From NCBI GenBank assembly GCA_016177735.1, contig JACOUS010000031.1, positions 1-64,000 of the forward strand: 64,000 nucleotides of DNA. The letters run 5' to 3'. Positions 1 to 7,975 of this stretch are shown here, piece after piece; the stretch's first letter is position 1, and each line of letters starts with the position of its first letter. This stretch comes from Ignavibacteriales bacterium (GTDB lineage: Bacteria > Bacteroidota > Ignavibacteria > Ignavibacteriales > Melioribacteraceae). A program made the position numbers and the translations under genes. The notes under the pieces are model-generated. The model was not told the origin of the DNA and did no database searches. It saw only the letters and a list, made by a program, of their open reading frames with translations.

Positions 1-50
1 CGGGAAATGCCGGGGCAATAAAAAATAGACTTTGCGTAACATCAGTTATT
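1..50. repeat. Partial copy of inverted-repeat element (right end)
   Basis: The window opens inside a sequence that resembles the right half of the 228-bp element between proB and proA: a GGGGCAAT block, an A-rich stretch, then TTTGCGTAACATCAG followed by TTATTAA. The proB-proA copy ends CTTGCGTAACTCCAG followed by TTAAATAA. Only this end is visible, so length and target duplication cannot be judged. Confidence 0.5.
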
Positions 51-88
51 AATTAACTCAACCGGTAATTATCTCTCACGTCTCGCTT

Positions 89-2416
89 TCACTTGCTCAT
101 CGAATACGGCAATGATTTTTCTTCTACAGCAAATTTTTTGTTCGGTACATTCTGCATTATAAACTTCAACTCTCCGCCGCTTACAATTTCATCGTGCGTT
201 ATGAAACTTCTGTCAATCTTTTTTCCGTTCAGAAAAATTTCTTTGATATAAATATTATTCTCCGAAAAATTTTCTGCGGTTATCTTAAAGGTTTTCCCGT
301 TCTCCAAATTTATTGATGCACTGTTCACACACGGACTGCCGATTACATATTCGCTGCTTGCCGGTGCAACCGGGTAAAATCCGAGCACACTAAAAATGTA
401 CCACGCAGACATTTGTCCGCAGTCATCGTTTCCGCAAAGACCGTGCGGTTCGGGTTTGTACATCGTGTTTACAATTTGGTGAATCCGCTCTTGTGTTTTC
501 CACGGCTGACCGGTAAAATTATACATGTACGGAACATGATGCGAAGGTTCGTTACCGTGGACATAATTGCCAATCATTCCTACTTTTGTAACGTCTTCGC
601 TTTCGCCGAAATATTTTTCCGGGAGTTCGAATGTGAAAAGCAAATCGAGCCACGTTACAAGTTTTTCTTTTCCTCCGAGGAGATTAATAAACCCTTCCAC
701 ATCGTGCGGAACATAAAGAGAATAATTCCATGCATTGCCTTCGATGTAACCTTGATTTGCAACGCTCAGCGGATCAAAAGGAGTTTTAAATGTTCCGTCC
801 GATTTTTTTGCACGCATGTAATGTGTTTCTTTATCAAAAATATTTTTGTAATTGTTTGCACGGCGGAAAAATTCGTCCGCTTCTTTTTTCTTGCCGAGTT
901 TCTCCGCAAACTTGTAAATAGTCCAATCATCGTACGCATATTCCAAAGTTTTTGATGCTGAGTTCGAACTCAAATCTTCCGGCACGTAACCGTATTTTTT
1001 GTAAGCACCGATTCCGTCGTACGGATCATAATTTGCACTTGCAATGCAAGCCTCGAATGCTTTCCCGGCATCAAAGCCGCCGATTCCTTTCATGAAAGCA
1101 TCCGCAATTACCGGCACTGCGTGATAACCGATCATGCACCAATTTTCGTTTGCCCAGTGCGACCATACCGGTAAAATTTTGTGCACGCTCTGTTCGTAAT
1201 GTGCAAGCATCGAATTCACAATATCACTTGTTCGCTTCTGCTGAATAATTGTGTAGAGCGGATGAAGCGCGCGGTAAGTATCCCACAAAGAAAAAATTGT
1301 GTAATTGGTAAAATCTTCTGCCGCGTAAATGTTTTGATCGAGTCCGCGGTATTCTCCGTTCACATCGTTAAATATTACCGGATTCAAAAAGCTGTGGTAC
1401 ATCGAAGTGTAAAAATTAATTTTTCTTTCTTCGCTTGCATCGATAATAATTTTAGAAAGCTCGCTGTTCCATTTTTCTATTGCTTGATTTTTTATTTCGT
1501 CGAAATTCCATCCGGGAATCTCCGCTTTCAAATTTTCGATTGCATTTTTTGTGCTCACTGCCGAAAGAGCAACTTTAACCAATATCTCTTCGTCTTCTTC
1601 CGTATCAAAATTGAAATAGCATTTTACTTTGTGTCCGGCTCGTTCTGGAAAGTTTTCGTTTTCGTTAAACTTTCTCCAAAAGCCTTTGTAGATCAATTGC
1701 TCGTCATTACGCAAGCCGTATGATTCGAAGGGTTTCGAAAATTCAATTGCAAAATAAACGTAACGAGTGCGCGCCCATCCGTTTGTCTGCCGGTAACCGG
1801 TAATCAATGTTTTGTTCTCAACACGAACCGATGACCAAACAACTTTTCCTTCGTAATTGTAAATGCCGGAAGTTAAATCGAGAATGATGTGCACGTCTTT
1901 TGTTTTGGAAAATTTGTATTTGTGAAATCCGCATCGCTCGGAAGCGGTTAACTCAACATCGATGTTGTAATCGTCAAGTTTAACAGCATAGTAACCCGGC
2001 ATTGCTTTTTCTGTTGTGTGCGAGAATCGCGAACGGTAACCGCTCTCCGGATTTTCTTTCGTGCCGGGATTCAATTGTAATTTACCAACAACCGGCATCA
2101 ACAAAATATCACCGAGATCGGAATGACCGGTTCCGTTAAAATGTGTGTGAGAAAATCCTACGATAGTTTTCTCGGTGTACTGATATCCGGCGCAGTATCT
2201 GTAAACTTCGGGATTGTAGCCGCTGCCGTAACTGTACATTGCTGTGTCGGTCTCCGGACTCAACTGCACCATTCCGAACGGAACCGCCGCACCGGGAAAT
2301 GTGTGTCCCATGTCGTCCGTGCCGACGAAGGGATTAACGTAATCATATGGAGTTTTTGATTGAGCAAGAGCTGCAATTGATAAAAATAAGTTAATGAGGA
2401 AGAGTAGCTTTTTCAT
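89..2416 (-). CDS. GH92 family alpha-mannosidase, secreted
   Basis: A 775-residue exported glycoside hydrolase of family GH92, calcium-dependent exo-alpha-mannosidases that trim mannose from glycoproteins or glycans. A signal peptide (hydrophobic residues 4-17, cut near ALAQS) is followed by the conserved start of the mature enzyme, NPFVGT and HTFPGAAVPFGM, and later by GNEPSHHVPYMYN (from residue 621) and GNDDCGQMSAWY (662 on). The last two form the catalytic and calcium-binding face in known GH92 enzymes. Length is normal for the family. It stands alone on the minus strand between a repeat and a deaminase gene, with no glycan-uptake SusCD pair beside it. The export destination (periplasm or surface) is not clear, since no sorting domain is present. 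Confidence 0.93.
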   Translation of the reverse strand: MKKLLFLINLFLSIAALAQSKTPYDYVNPFVGTDDMGHTFPGAAVPFGMVQLSPETDTAMYSYGSGYNPEVYRYCAGYQYTEKTIVGFSHTHFNGTGHSDLGDILLMPVVGKLQLNPGTKENPESGYRSRFSHTTEKAMPGYYAVKLDDYNIDVELTASERCGFHKYKFSKTKDVHIILDLTSGIYNYEGKVVWSSVRVENKTLITGYRQTNGWARTRYVYFAIEFSKPFESYGLRNDEQLIYKGFWRKFNENENFPERAGHKVKCYFNFDTEEDEEILVKVALSAVSTKNAIENLKAEIPGWNFDEIKNQAIEKWNSELSKIIIDASEERKINFYTSMYHSFLNPVIFNDVNGEYRGLDQNIYAAEDFTNYTIFSLWDTYRALHPLYTIIQQKRTSDIVNSMLAHYEQSVHKILPVWSHWANENWCMIGYHAVPVIADAFMKGIGGFDAGKAFEACIASANYDPYDGIGAYKKYGYVPEDLSSNSASKTLEYAYDDWTIYKFAEKLGKKKEADEFFRRANNYKNIFDKETHYMRAKKSDGTFKTPFDPLSVANQGYIEGNAWNYSLYVPHDVEGFINLLGGKEKLVTWLDLLFTFELPEKYFGESEDVTKVGMIGNYVHGNEPSHHVPYMYNFTGQPWKTQERIHQIVNTMYKPEPHGLCGNDDCGQMSAWYIFSVLGFYPVAPASSEYVIGSPCVNSASINLENGKTFKITAENFSENNIYIKEIFLNGKKIDRSFITHDEIVSGGELKFIMQNVPNKKFAVEEKSLPYSMSK

Positions 2417-2432
2417 ATTGTATTCCTTAAAA

Positions 2433-2563
2433 GAAAATAGAACGCAGATGACGCGGACTTGCTTACAGTTTACCTATCGTTGATAGGCAAGCAAGTTAAA
2501 CAGATTTTCACGGATAAAATCCGTTCGAATCTGTTTCATCAGTTATATCTGTGATCTTTTTAT
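2433..2563. repeat. Intergenic repeat with nested palindromes
   Basis: Upstream of the GH92 gene lies a compact repeat. It begins AATAGAACGCAGATGACGCG, shares its first 14-15 bases with a copy near 47585, and carries the inverted words CAGATTTTCACGG...CCG and ATCTGTGATC. Nested in it is a hairpin with arms ACTTGCTT/AAGCAAGT around CCTATC-GTT-GATAGG, which looks like a second palindrome inserted into the first. No coding potential is seen. Confidence 0.5.
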
Positions 2564-2574
2564 TTTCATTTTTT

Positions 2575-3012
2575 TTACACGCCGATATCTTCATTCCACA
2601 GCGCCGGATTTTCTTTTATAAATTTTATCATCATATCGATGCACGTTTGGCTTTGGAGAATTTCAATTTGTACGCCGCGCGATTTTAAAAGTTCTTCTTC
2701 GCCCATAAAAGTTTTGTTTTCGCCGATGATCACTTTTGGAATTCCGTAAAGCAGAATTGCGCCGCTGCACATTGAACACGGCGATAGAGTTGTGTACAAA
2801 ACCGATTCGCGGTAAACAGAAGCAAGCTGTCTTCCGGCATTTTCGAGCGCATCCATTTCACCGTGAAGAATTGCGCTCCCTTTTTGTATGCGGCGGTTGT
2901 GTCCGCGCCCGATAATTTTTCCATCGTAAACAATTACAGACCCAATCGGTATTCCGCCTTCATCAAAACCTTTTTGTGCTTCTTCAATTGCCGCTTGTAA
3001 AAACTTATCCAT
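2575..3012 (-). CDS. Cytosine deaminase of the fungal FCY1 type
   Basis: A 145-residue zinc-dependent deaminase of the CDA fold. The zinc motifs are HGEMDALE (His and catalytic Glu) and the PCSMC pair. What stands out is close agreement with yeast cytosine deaminase Fcy1 as I remember it, beyond the zinc motifs: GGIPIG, GRGHN, QKGSA, LYTTLSPC, YGIPK, VIGEN and the end WNEDIG, which matches the C-terminal helix that gates the yeast active site. The likely reaction is cytosine to uracil plus ammonia (pyrimidine salvage). Bacterial cytosine deaminases are usually the unrelated CodA type. tRNA adenosine deaminase (TadA) or guanine deaminase are the alternatives, but the C-terminus argues against them. 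The ATG at 3012 is preferred over a GTG four codons upstream because GAGAAG sits just before it. Confidence 0.82.
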   Translation of the reverse strand: MDKFLQAAIEEAQKGFDEGGIPIGSVIVYDGKIIGRGHNRRIQKGSAILHGEMDALENAGRQLASVYRESVLYTTLSPCSMCSGAILLYGIPKVIIGENKTFMGEEELLKSRGVQIEILQSQTCIDMMIKFIKENPALWNEDIGV

Positions 3013-3180
3013 AATACTTCTCACAAAAAATTTTTTATAGTAAGAATATTTTCACGTGTAATGTTTAACGAACAAATCTTAGTACACTAATGAAGAGTGA
3101 CGAGTAAAAAATATAAACTAAAATTCAGCATCCACACCCGTCTTCGCCGGGCAAGCTCTGCGTTCAACATTCTGCATTCG

Positions 3181-4524
3181 TTAGTGATATTCCAAAATAC
3201 TTCCGCCGATAAATTCGCGCAGAACGGAATCGCCGGGAATCGGCGAATCATCTTCAACCGGTTCAATTGCCTCCAACATTTTGCAGACACGTGCAGCGCG
3301 TACTTGTGCATCTTCGCGAAGCGGATCTCCGCTGTATTTCTTTTCCCACTCTTTAAATGATTTGAGAAGTTTTGATCTGTAAATCGGAACTTCAAACGGC
3401 ATCGATGTATTCACGATGTAATCTGCGGTGTTGCAGAACGGAAGGATATTTCTTTTTTCTGATGAACGAACATAATGCCAATGCAAAAGTGTCTGCTCGG
3501 GATTATATGCACGTTGAACGGAATCGCGCAGCATTCTACGGATTAAACGTATGTCAGTCCAACGGATGTATTGATCGTTAGGCATTTTCATCTGCAGCAA
3601 CGGTTCGAGATAAATTTTGAATTTTTGCGAGGAAGGAATCTCTTTGCTGAAATCGGGATAGAGTCCATGCAAACTATCTATTAATAGAACTTCGTTTTTG
3701 TGAATCTGCAAAGGAGTTTGATCGGGAAATCTTTTCCCGGTTTTAAAATCATAATAAGGAATTTTTACTTCGCCGCCTTCAGCCAATTTTTTCAGATGAT
3801 CGTTAATCAATTCGAGATCGAGCGCTTGCGGAGTTTCAAAATCATAATCGCCGAATTCATCTTTTGGATGAAGTTCGAGATCAAAAAAATAATTATCCAC
3901 AACCAGCGGAACAAATTTCATTCCCATTTTATTCAAACGCTGTTCGAGTTTTAAAGTGGTTGTTGTTTTGCCCGACGAAGAAGGACCGCTCACCATCACC
4001 ATCTTCAATTCACCGGCTCTTTCTTTGATCATCTCTGCGGCCGTATCGAGCTGTGTTTCGTAAGCTGTTTCTGCTTCGTGAACGATGTACGGAAATTCTC
4101 CTTTGCGGATTCTTTCGTTAATTGCTTCAACTGTGTGCGTGTTGTGAACAACAGCCCAATCAAGCGAACGCCAAACTTTTGCCCAAGGAATAAATTCGGA
4201 CGGTTTTGAAAAGTGCCGCGAGTCTGCCGCTCTTCTGCGTGCCGCTTCTTCGCGGTAAAGAATAAATTCCTTTGCAACTTTTGCGTGCCCGTTTTCAATT
4301 AATACTTTTTCAACAATATCCTGAATTTCTTCTACGTGCGGTTTGTAATCTTCTTCAAATTTTTCTTCGAGCATTACAATTACTTTTTGAGCAAGCTCGC
4401 CGGCTTTTTCTTTGTCGCGTCCGCCGACTGCAACTGCGGCTCTATAAATTACATTTGCAATTCGATCCGGATTGAAAGGAACAACTGCACCGCTCCGCTT
4501 AATCATAAATTTGAATTTGCTCAT
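3181..4524 (-). CDS. ATP-cone domain fused to uridine-kinase-like nucleoside kinase
   Basis: A 447-residue protein with two recognisable parts. Residues about 5-95 look like an ATP-cone (RSGAVVPFNPDRI, then helices ending KVAKEFILYRE), a nucleotide-sensing domain known from ribonucleotide reductase and NrdR. Residues about 175-400 are a P-loop kinase of the uridine kinase/phosphoribulokinase family, with Walker A GPSSSGKT at 180-187, the substrate loop VVDNYFFD and DSLHGLYPD as the Walker B-like strand. It probably phosphorylates a nucleoside or similar small substrate with ATP, with the cone adding allosteric control; the substrate cannot be read from sequence. Start at 4524 is chosen because GGAG lies six bases before it. 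A GTG eight codons upstream would bury that site. A GxxExxY gene lies upstream on the same strand. Confidence 0.75.
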   Translation of the reverse strand: MSKFKFMIKRSGAVVPFNPDRIANVIYRAAVAVGGRDKEKAGELAQKVIVMLEEKFEEDYKPHVEEIQDIVEKVLIENGHAKVAKEFILYREEAARRRAADSRHFSKPSEFIPWAKVWRSLDWAVVHNTHTVEAINERIRKGEFPYIVHEAETAYETQLDTAAEMIKERAGELKMVMVSGPSSSGKTTTTLKLEQRLNKMGMKFVPLVVDNYFFDLELHPKDEFGDYDFETPQALDLELINDHLKKLAEGGEVKIPYYDFKTGKRFPDQTPLQIHKNEVLLIDSLHGLYPDFSKEIPSSQKFKIYLEPLLQMKMPNDQYIRWTDIRLIRRMLRDSVQRAYNPEQTLLHWHYVRSSEKRNILPFCNTADYIVNTSMPFEVPIYRSKLLKSFKEWEKKYSGDPLREDAQVRAARVCKMLEAIEPVEDDSPIPGDSVLREFIGGSILEYH

Positions 4525-4540
4525 TTGCACTCCGATTCCT

Positions 4541-4603
4541 CCGTGCACTCTGTGACTCTGCGATTTTTTTTTCTGCAGAGACGCAGAGAGCGCAGAGCTA
4601 TAA
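4541..4603. repeat. Cag-type hairpin repeat
   Basis: An inverted repeat made of short GAG/CTC words: CTCTGTGACTCTGCG on the left and CAGAGACGCAGAGAG on the right of an eight-to-nine T run. It belongs to the same family as the hairpins near 4977-5010, 24676-24722 and 33405-33470. It may act as a terminator for either neighbour or be a REP-like element. Confidence 0.5.
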
Positions 4604-4975
4604 ATTGTTTACTATTCTTGTAATTCCTTCTTTCAAAAGATTCACGTTGAAATTTATTAATAGACCGAGTTTAAGGTCGGTTAATTTAAGATAAGTGAGA
4701 AGTTGTTTTCTGTGTACATCAAGAATTGTTTCGACAGATTTCAATTCAACAATAACTTTGTTCTCTACAATTATATCAGCGCGAAATCCTAATTCCAATT
4801 TTACTTCATCATAAATAACGGGGATGCCTATTTGCCTTTGGCAATTTAATCCTCTTTTATTCAATACATGAGACAGAACTTCTTCATAAACAGATTCAAG
4901 CAATCCAGGTCCCAGCTGCTTGTGAATTTGGATTGAGCAATCAATAATTATCTGTGAAATCTCGTTCTCGTGCAT
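4598..4975 (-). CDS. GxxExxY family protein
   Basis: A 125-residue protein of the GxxExxY family (named from the motif seen here as GLLESVYEE, after KQLGPG). The second half, with FRADIIVENKVIVELKS, resembles the core of a PD-(D/E)xK nuclease fold: Asp in FRAD, then E-L-K. The family is common in Bacteroidota and Ignavibacteria genomes and has no proven function. The ATG at 4975 follows an AGAGAA stretch; a GTG five codons upstream is less likely. The gene is bracketed on both sides by the same class of GAG/CTC hairpin repeats, an arrangement often seen with this family as far as I recall, which may mean that gene and repeats move or persist together. Confidence 0.8.
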   Translation of the reverse strand: MHENEISQIIIDCSIQIHKQLGPGLLESVYEEVLSHVLNKRGLNCQRQIGIPVIYDEVKLELGFRADIIVENKVIVELKSVETILDVHRKQLLTYLKLTDLKLGLLINFNVNLLKEGITRIVNNL

Positions 4976-4976
4976 T

Positions 4977-5010
4977 TTTTCTCTGCGCACTTTGCGCCTC
5001 TGCGAGAGAT
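4977..5010. repeat. Cag-type repeat flanking the GxxExxY gene
   Basis: CTCTGCGCACTTTGCGCCTC followed by TGCGAGAG, immediately upstream of the GxxExxY start. Together with the copy at 4541-4603 it frames that gene. A weaker fragment (GCGCGGAGACGCA) lies near 5092. Confidence 0.4.
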
Positions 5011-5110
5011 TCTTTTCTTGCGAGGCAATGAGTTTACTTAGTTGTTTATCTTTGTAATGAAATATCTTTAATTTTTATAAAGACTTCAATTGCGCGGAGA
5101 CGCACTAACT

Positions 5111-5629
5111 TCATTTTCGTTCGAGATGAATTTGCACGAGTCCGGAACTGTAAGATTTAACATCAATGGTTTTCAAATCAACACGATCGGATATTTCCTT
5201 AAACAGCGGCAGACCTTTGCCAAGTATTATCGGATGAACAAACAAAAAATATTCGCCAATCAAATTTTGTTCGATGAACGGCTTTGCAATTTCTCCTCCA
5301 CCGGCAAGCCATGCATCTTTTCCTTCAGTCGTTCGTATTTTTTTCCAAAGTTCAGCCGGATTTTCGGAAGTAAATATTAGTTTTTCTGTTGATTGAAATT
5401 TTTGAGGCGTGCTCGTAAAAACATAATTTATTTGCCCTTTGATTCCATCAGCTTCTCCGGCAGTTTTCATGAAATCATAAGTCTTTCTGCCGATGAGCAC
5501 CGTATCAATTTGCGTAAGAAAATCATTGAAGCCGTAGTCTTGATCGCCGAATAGCCAATCCATTTCATGGTTTGGTCCGGCAATAAATCCATCCAAACTT
5601 TCTGCTATATATAAGATAAGTTTTTTCAT
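5111..5629 (-). CDS. Dihydrofolate reductase / RibD C-terminal family protein
   Basis: A 172-residue protein of the DHFR-like superfamily (YyaP/RibD C-terminal type). It starts MKKLILYIAESLDGFIAG, the NADPH-side strand and loop of the family, and carries DTVLIGRKTYD, the LAGGGEIA nucleotide-binding turn and VHPIILGKGLPLF near the end. Such proteins are predicted NADPH-dependent reductases of pteridine or riboflavin-like substrates; few have a known substrate. A second family member lies at 48267-48824 in the cassette array, but the two differ clearly. The gene stands upstream of nothing obviously linked, and the next gene upstream on this strand is a toxin-antitoxin pair. Confidence 0.85.
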   Translation of the reverse strand: MKKLILYIAESLDGFIAGPNHEMDWLFGDQDYGFNDFLTQIDTVLIGRKTYDFMKTAGEADGIKGQINYVFTSTPQKFQSTEKLIFTSENPAELWKKIRTTEGKDAWLAGGGEIAKPFIEQNLIGEYFLFVHPIILGKGLPLFKEISDRVDLKTIDVKSYSSGLVQIHLERK

Positions 5630-5667
5630 TGTTAGTTCAGCCTTTTAACAAATGTTTGAGAAGTAGA

Positions 5668-5928
5668 TTACCATTTACTTTTTATAAACTTCTTTTCTGT
5701 GCCAATTCTAACAACAAGAATTGTTAATATATTTTCCTCTATCGTATAGATGATTCTGTAATCGCCTGCTCTGATTCTATAAAATTGTGAGCCCTTTAAT
5801 TTCTTTGAGCCGTCTGGATGAGGATTAAACGCAAGCTTATTAATCGCATCTGCAATTTTTTTTCTTATGTCAGATGGAATTTTTAGGAGGGCTTTGTGTG
5901 CAGATTTTACAATCTGTATCTTATACAT
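5668..5928 (-). CDS. RelE/ParE family toxin
   Basis: An 86-residue basic protein of the RelE/ParE fold: KSAHKALLKIPSDIRKKI at the start, then the typical NPHPDGSKKLKGS turn, YRIRAGDYRIIYTIE and a final strand VVRIGTEKKFIK. RelE members cleave mRNA on the ribosome, while ParE members poison gyrase; this one is closer to RelE by its R-x-GDYRI motif. It overlaps the antitoxin stop by eight bases, so the two are translationally coupled with the antitoxin first, as usual for RelBE. Full length, with no sign of decay. Confidence 0.85.
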   Translation of the reverse strand: MYKIQIVKSAHKALLKIPSDIRKKIADAINKLAFNPHPDGSKKLKGSQFYRIRAGDYRIIYTIEENILTILVVRIGTEKKFIKSKW

Positions 5929-6121
5929 AATTCTTTAGAATAAAATCGATGCGTTCTTTTTCCTTTAATGCTTTTCTTGCAAGCTTGATATCCAATTCAT
6001 CTTCGAGTTCTTCATTTCGTTTTTTGATACGGTAAAGTTCTTTTAACAATTTGTTGTAATGGTCAATCGGAAGAACAACAGCTTCCTTTTTGTTTTTTTT
6101 ATTTATCAAATACGATATCAT
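5921..6121 (-). CDS. Antitoxin of the RelE pair (Phd/RelB-like)
   Basis: A 66-residue charged protein immediately upstream of, and overlapping, the RelE-like toxin gene. It begins with a short strand region (YLINKKNKKEAVVLPIDHYNKLL) like the N-terminal part of Phd/YefM antitoxins, followed by a helix rich in Lys and Glu that would wrap the toxin. The family assignment rests mainly on position and this layout. The region upstream (6122-6273) should hold the autoregulated promoter, but I see no clear palindrome. Confidence 0.72.
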   Translation of the reverse strand: MISYLINKKNKKEAVVLPIDHYNKLLKELYRIKKRNEELEDELDIKLARKALKEKERIDFILKNYV

Positions 6122-6273
6122 TTTTTACCTATTTTTTTTGAGATAAAAGTATTACGTATCGTACTAAATAGCAAATCATCGGAGCTAATTTTAGTTCGAC
6201 GGTTTAGAGAGGAACGAACAATAATTTTTTAATACCGGAGATGTAAGCGTCCGAACTTATGCCATATATTTTT

Positions 6274-6918
6274 TCATTGTTTCTCAAAATTTACTTTCCC
6301 ATCGTCAAGATCATAATAAGCGCCTTTTATTTGCAGATGATTATGCTCAACAAGTTCTTTGATTATCGGTTCGGAATTTTTTAGTTGTTTCACTACACGA
6401 AAAATATTTTCATGAACTGCATTTGTAAGCAAATCACCTTCTTGTTTTTTTGCTTGCTTAACAGCCGGTTCAATTTCGGAAATCAGTTTGCCCAAATGCC
6501 CGGGAAGTTCACCGCCTTTGACTGCGGCATCAACGGCGCCGCACTTTTCATGTCCCAACACAACAATTAATTCCACATGCAAATGTTCGACGGCATATTC
6601 GATACTTGCAAGTTCAAAGTCGTCAACAACTTCGCCGGCAGTGCGAATTACAAACAAATCGCCTAAACCTTGATCGAAAATAATTTCCGGCGGCACACGG
6701 GAATCCGAACAACTTAAGATTACTGCAAAAGGGTTTTGCCCGTTTGCAGTTTCAATTCTTCTTTGCGGTAATTGGTTTTGATGAAGCAGCTTCCCTTCCG
6801 CAAATCTTTTATTCCCTTCCGTCAATTTTTGAAGTGAACCGGAATCCGTTTCTTGCGCAAAGAAACTAGAGTAAAATAATATTAGCGCTACTGTAAAAAG
6901 AAATTTATGTGCTTTCAT
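6274..6918 (-). CDS. Beta-carbonic anhydrase, exported
   Basis: A 214-residue beta-class carbonic anhydrase that interconverts CO2 and bicarbonate. It has a signal peptide (hydrophobic residues 6-20, cut after FFA at about 21), so it acts in the periplasm. Zinc ligands are Cys70 in CSDSR, His123 and Cys126 in GHEKCGA, with Asp72-Arg74 as the catalytic dyad. Start at 6918 is supported by GGAAT seven bases upstream and by the signal peptide that follows; in-frame ATGs up to 6975 would only add a non-signal tail. A second, cytoplasmic beta-carbonic anhydrase is at 39680-40333, so this organism has one enzyme for each compartment. Confidence 0.93.
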   Translation of the reverse strand: MKAHKFLFTVALILFYSSFFAQETDSGSLQKLTEGNKRFAEGKLLHQNQLPQRRIETANGQNPFAVILSCSDSRVPPEIIFDQGLGDLFVIRTAGEVVDDFELASIEYAVEHLHVELIVVLGHEKCGAVDAAVKGGELPGHLGKLISEIEPAVKQAKKQEGDLLTNAVHENIFRVVKQLKNSEPIIKELVEHNHLQIKGAYYDLDDGKVNFEKQ

Positions 6919-7066
6919 GTAATTCCTTTGCCGATGGAAAATTATTATTAAAGATAAATATCTGCCGCTCATCATAGTTTTTCAGCCATTCATCGGTATT
7001 AGCTTTTTTCAACTCACTACATCAAATAGATTTGTTCCGGTAACTAATTTATTGGGAAAGAATCCA

Positions 7067-7903
7067 ATGAAGAAAATATTTTTCAGACCGACTATTATCA
7101 TGATTCTAATTGCCGCTTCTACTTTTGCACAGCCTGATAGTACGTCGCAAGATGCTAACAATATTAAACGCTTCCGATTTAAATACACGTTATCAGACGG
7201 AGTAGATCTTATAGCAGATATGTACTATCCAGATCCGCTAAAAAAGCACCCGGCAATTTTTATAAGAACACCTTACAATAAAAAACAACATTCTTCTTTA
7301 GGAGAATTTCTTGCAAAGCACGGATACGTAGTTGTTATCCAAGACGTGAGAGGCACAGGACAATCGAAAGGAAGTTTTATTCCGTTTGCCAACGAAATTC
7401 GTAACGGTATGGAAATGCTGGGATGGATAGAAGGTCAAGATTGGTTTAACGGTCAAATCGGAATGTGGGGCGGTTCATATCTTTCGTATTGCGCCGCTGT
7501 ACTAGCTTGCCAGAATCCGCCATCGTTAAAAAGTGTATTCAGCATATCGGGCGGATATAATCTTGAAAAAAGCATTCTTCCCGGCGGCGCATTTCATTTG
7601 ATGATAAATGCTGCGTGGTTTCATTTCAGTAAATCTCAGCAGGATACTTCTCTTAAAAAAATTAATGTGAATGATTTGATGAACACAGTACCACTTGAAA
7701 ACGCTTTTGAAAAAATGAATGCTGAACTCCCTTCTCAATGGTTAATTTATTTTACCGTGAAAAACATTGAAGTGAGCGTAAAAAAATGTATTGAGTTGAG
7801 GGGTAAAATTCTTGTCCCTCTAAAAACAATCAGCGGTTACGGCGGATATTGCGTTATTCAAGATCCGGCTGGCCCTGTCAGTGCGTTATTTGAACCAAAA
7901 TAA
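7067..7903 (+). CDS. Chimera: CocE-type hydrolase N-part joined to glyoxalase C-part
   Basis: A 278-residue exported protein that looks like two gene pieces joined in frame. The first about 215 residues are a CocE/NonD alpha-beta hydrolase: signal peptide ending TFAQ, YTLSDGVDLIADMYYPD, RTPYNK, QDVRGTGQSKG and the nucleophile elbow GMWGGSYLSY. The cap and C-terminal jelly-roll domains expected for this family (about 550-650 residues) are missing. From about residue 218 (LPSQWLIYFTVKNIEVSV) to the end (VIQDPAGPVSALFEPK) the sequence instead matches the second half of a VOC/glyoxalase module. This suggests a deletion that fused two genes. The catalytic His of the hydrolase is lost, so activity is doubtful. 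The next gene is another VOC protein. The TTG five codons upstream is not used as start because GGGAAAG precedes the ATG. Confidence 0.7.
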   Translation: MKKIFFRPTIIMILIAASTFAQPDSTSQDANNIKRFRFKYTLSDGVDLIADMYYPDPLKKHPAIFIRTPYNKKQHSSLGEFLAKHGYVVVIQDVRGTGQSKGSFIPFANEIRNGMEMLGWIEGQDWFNGQIGMWGGSYLSYCAAVLACQNPPSLKSVFSISGGYNLEKSILPGGAFHLMINAAWFHFSKSQQDTSLKKINVNDLMNTVPLENAFEKMNAELPSQWLIYFTVKNIEVSVKKCIELRGKILVPLKTISGYGGYCVIQDPAGPVSALFEPK

Positions 7904-7975
7904 AATGAGAACCAATGATAACCTCTTCTTTTATTTCTATACGATCGTTTTTAAAACAACATGAAAGGAATAAAA

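Noticed and set aside
2522-2535. TTCGAATC resembling a tRNA T-arm
   Set aside because: No acceptor or anticodon arms around it; it is part of the intergenic repeat.
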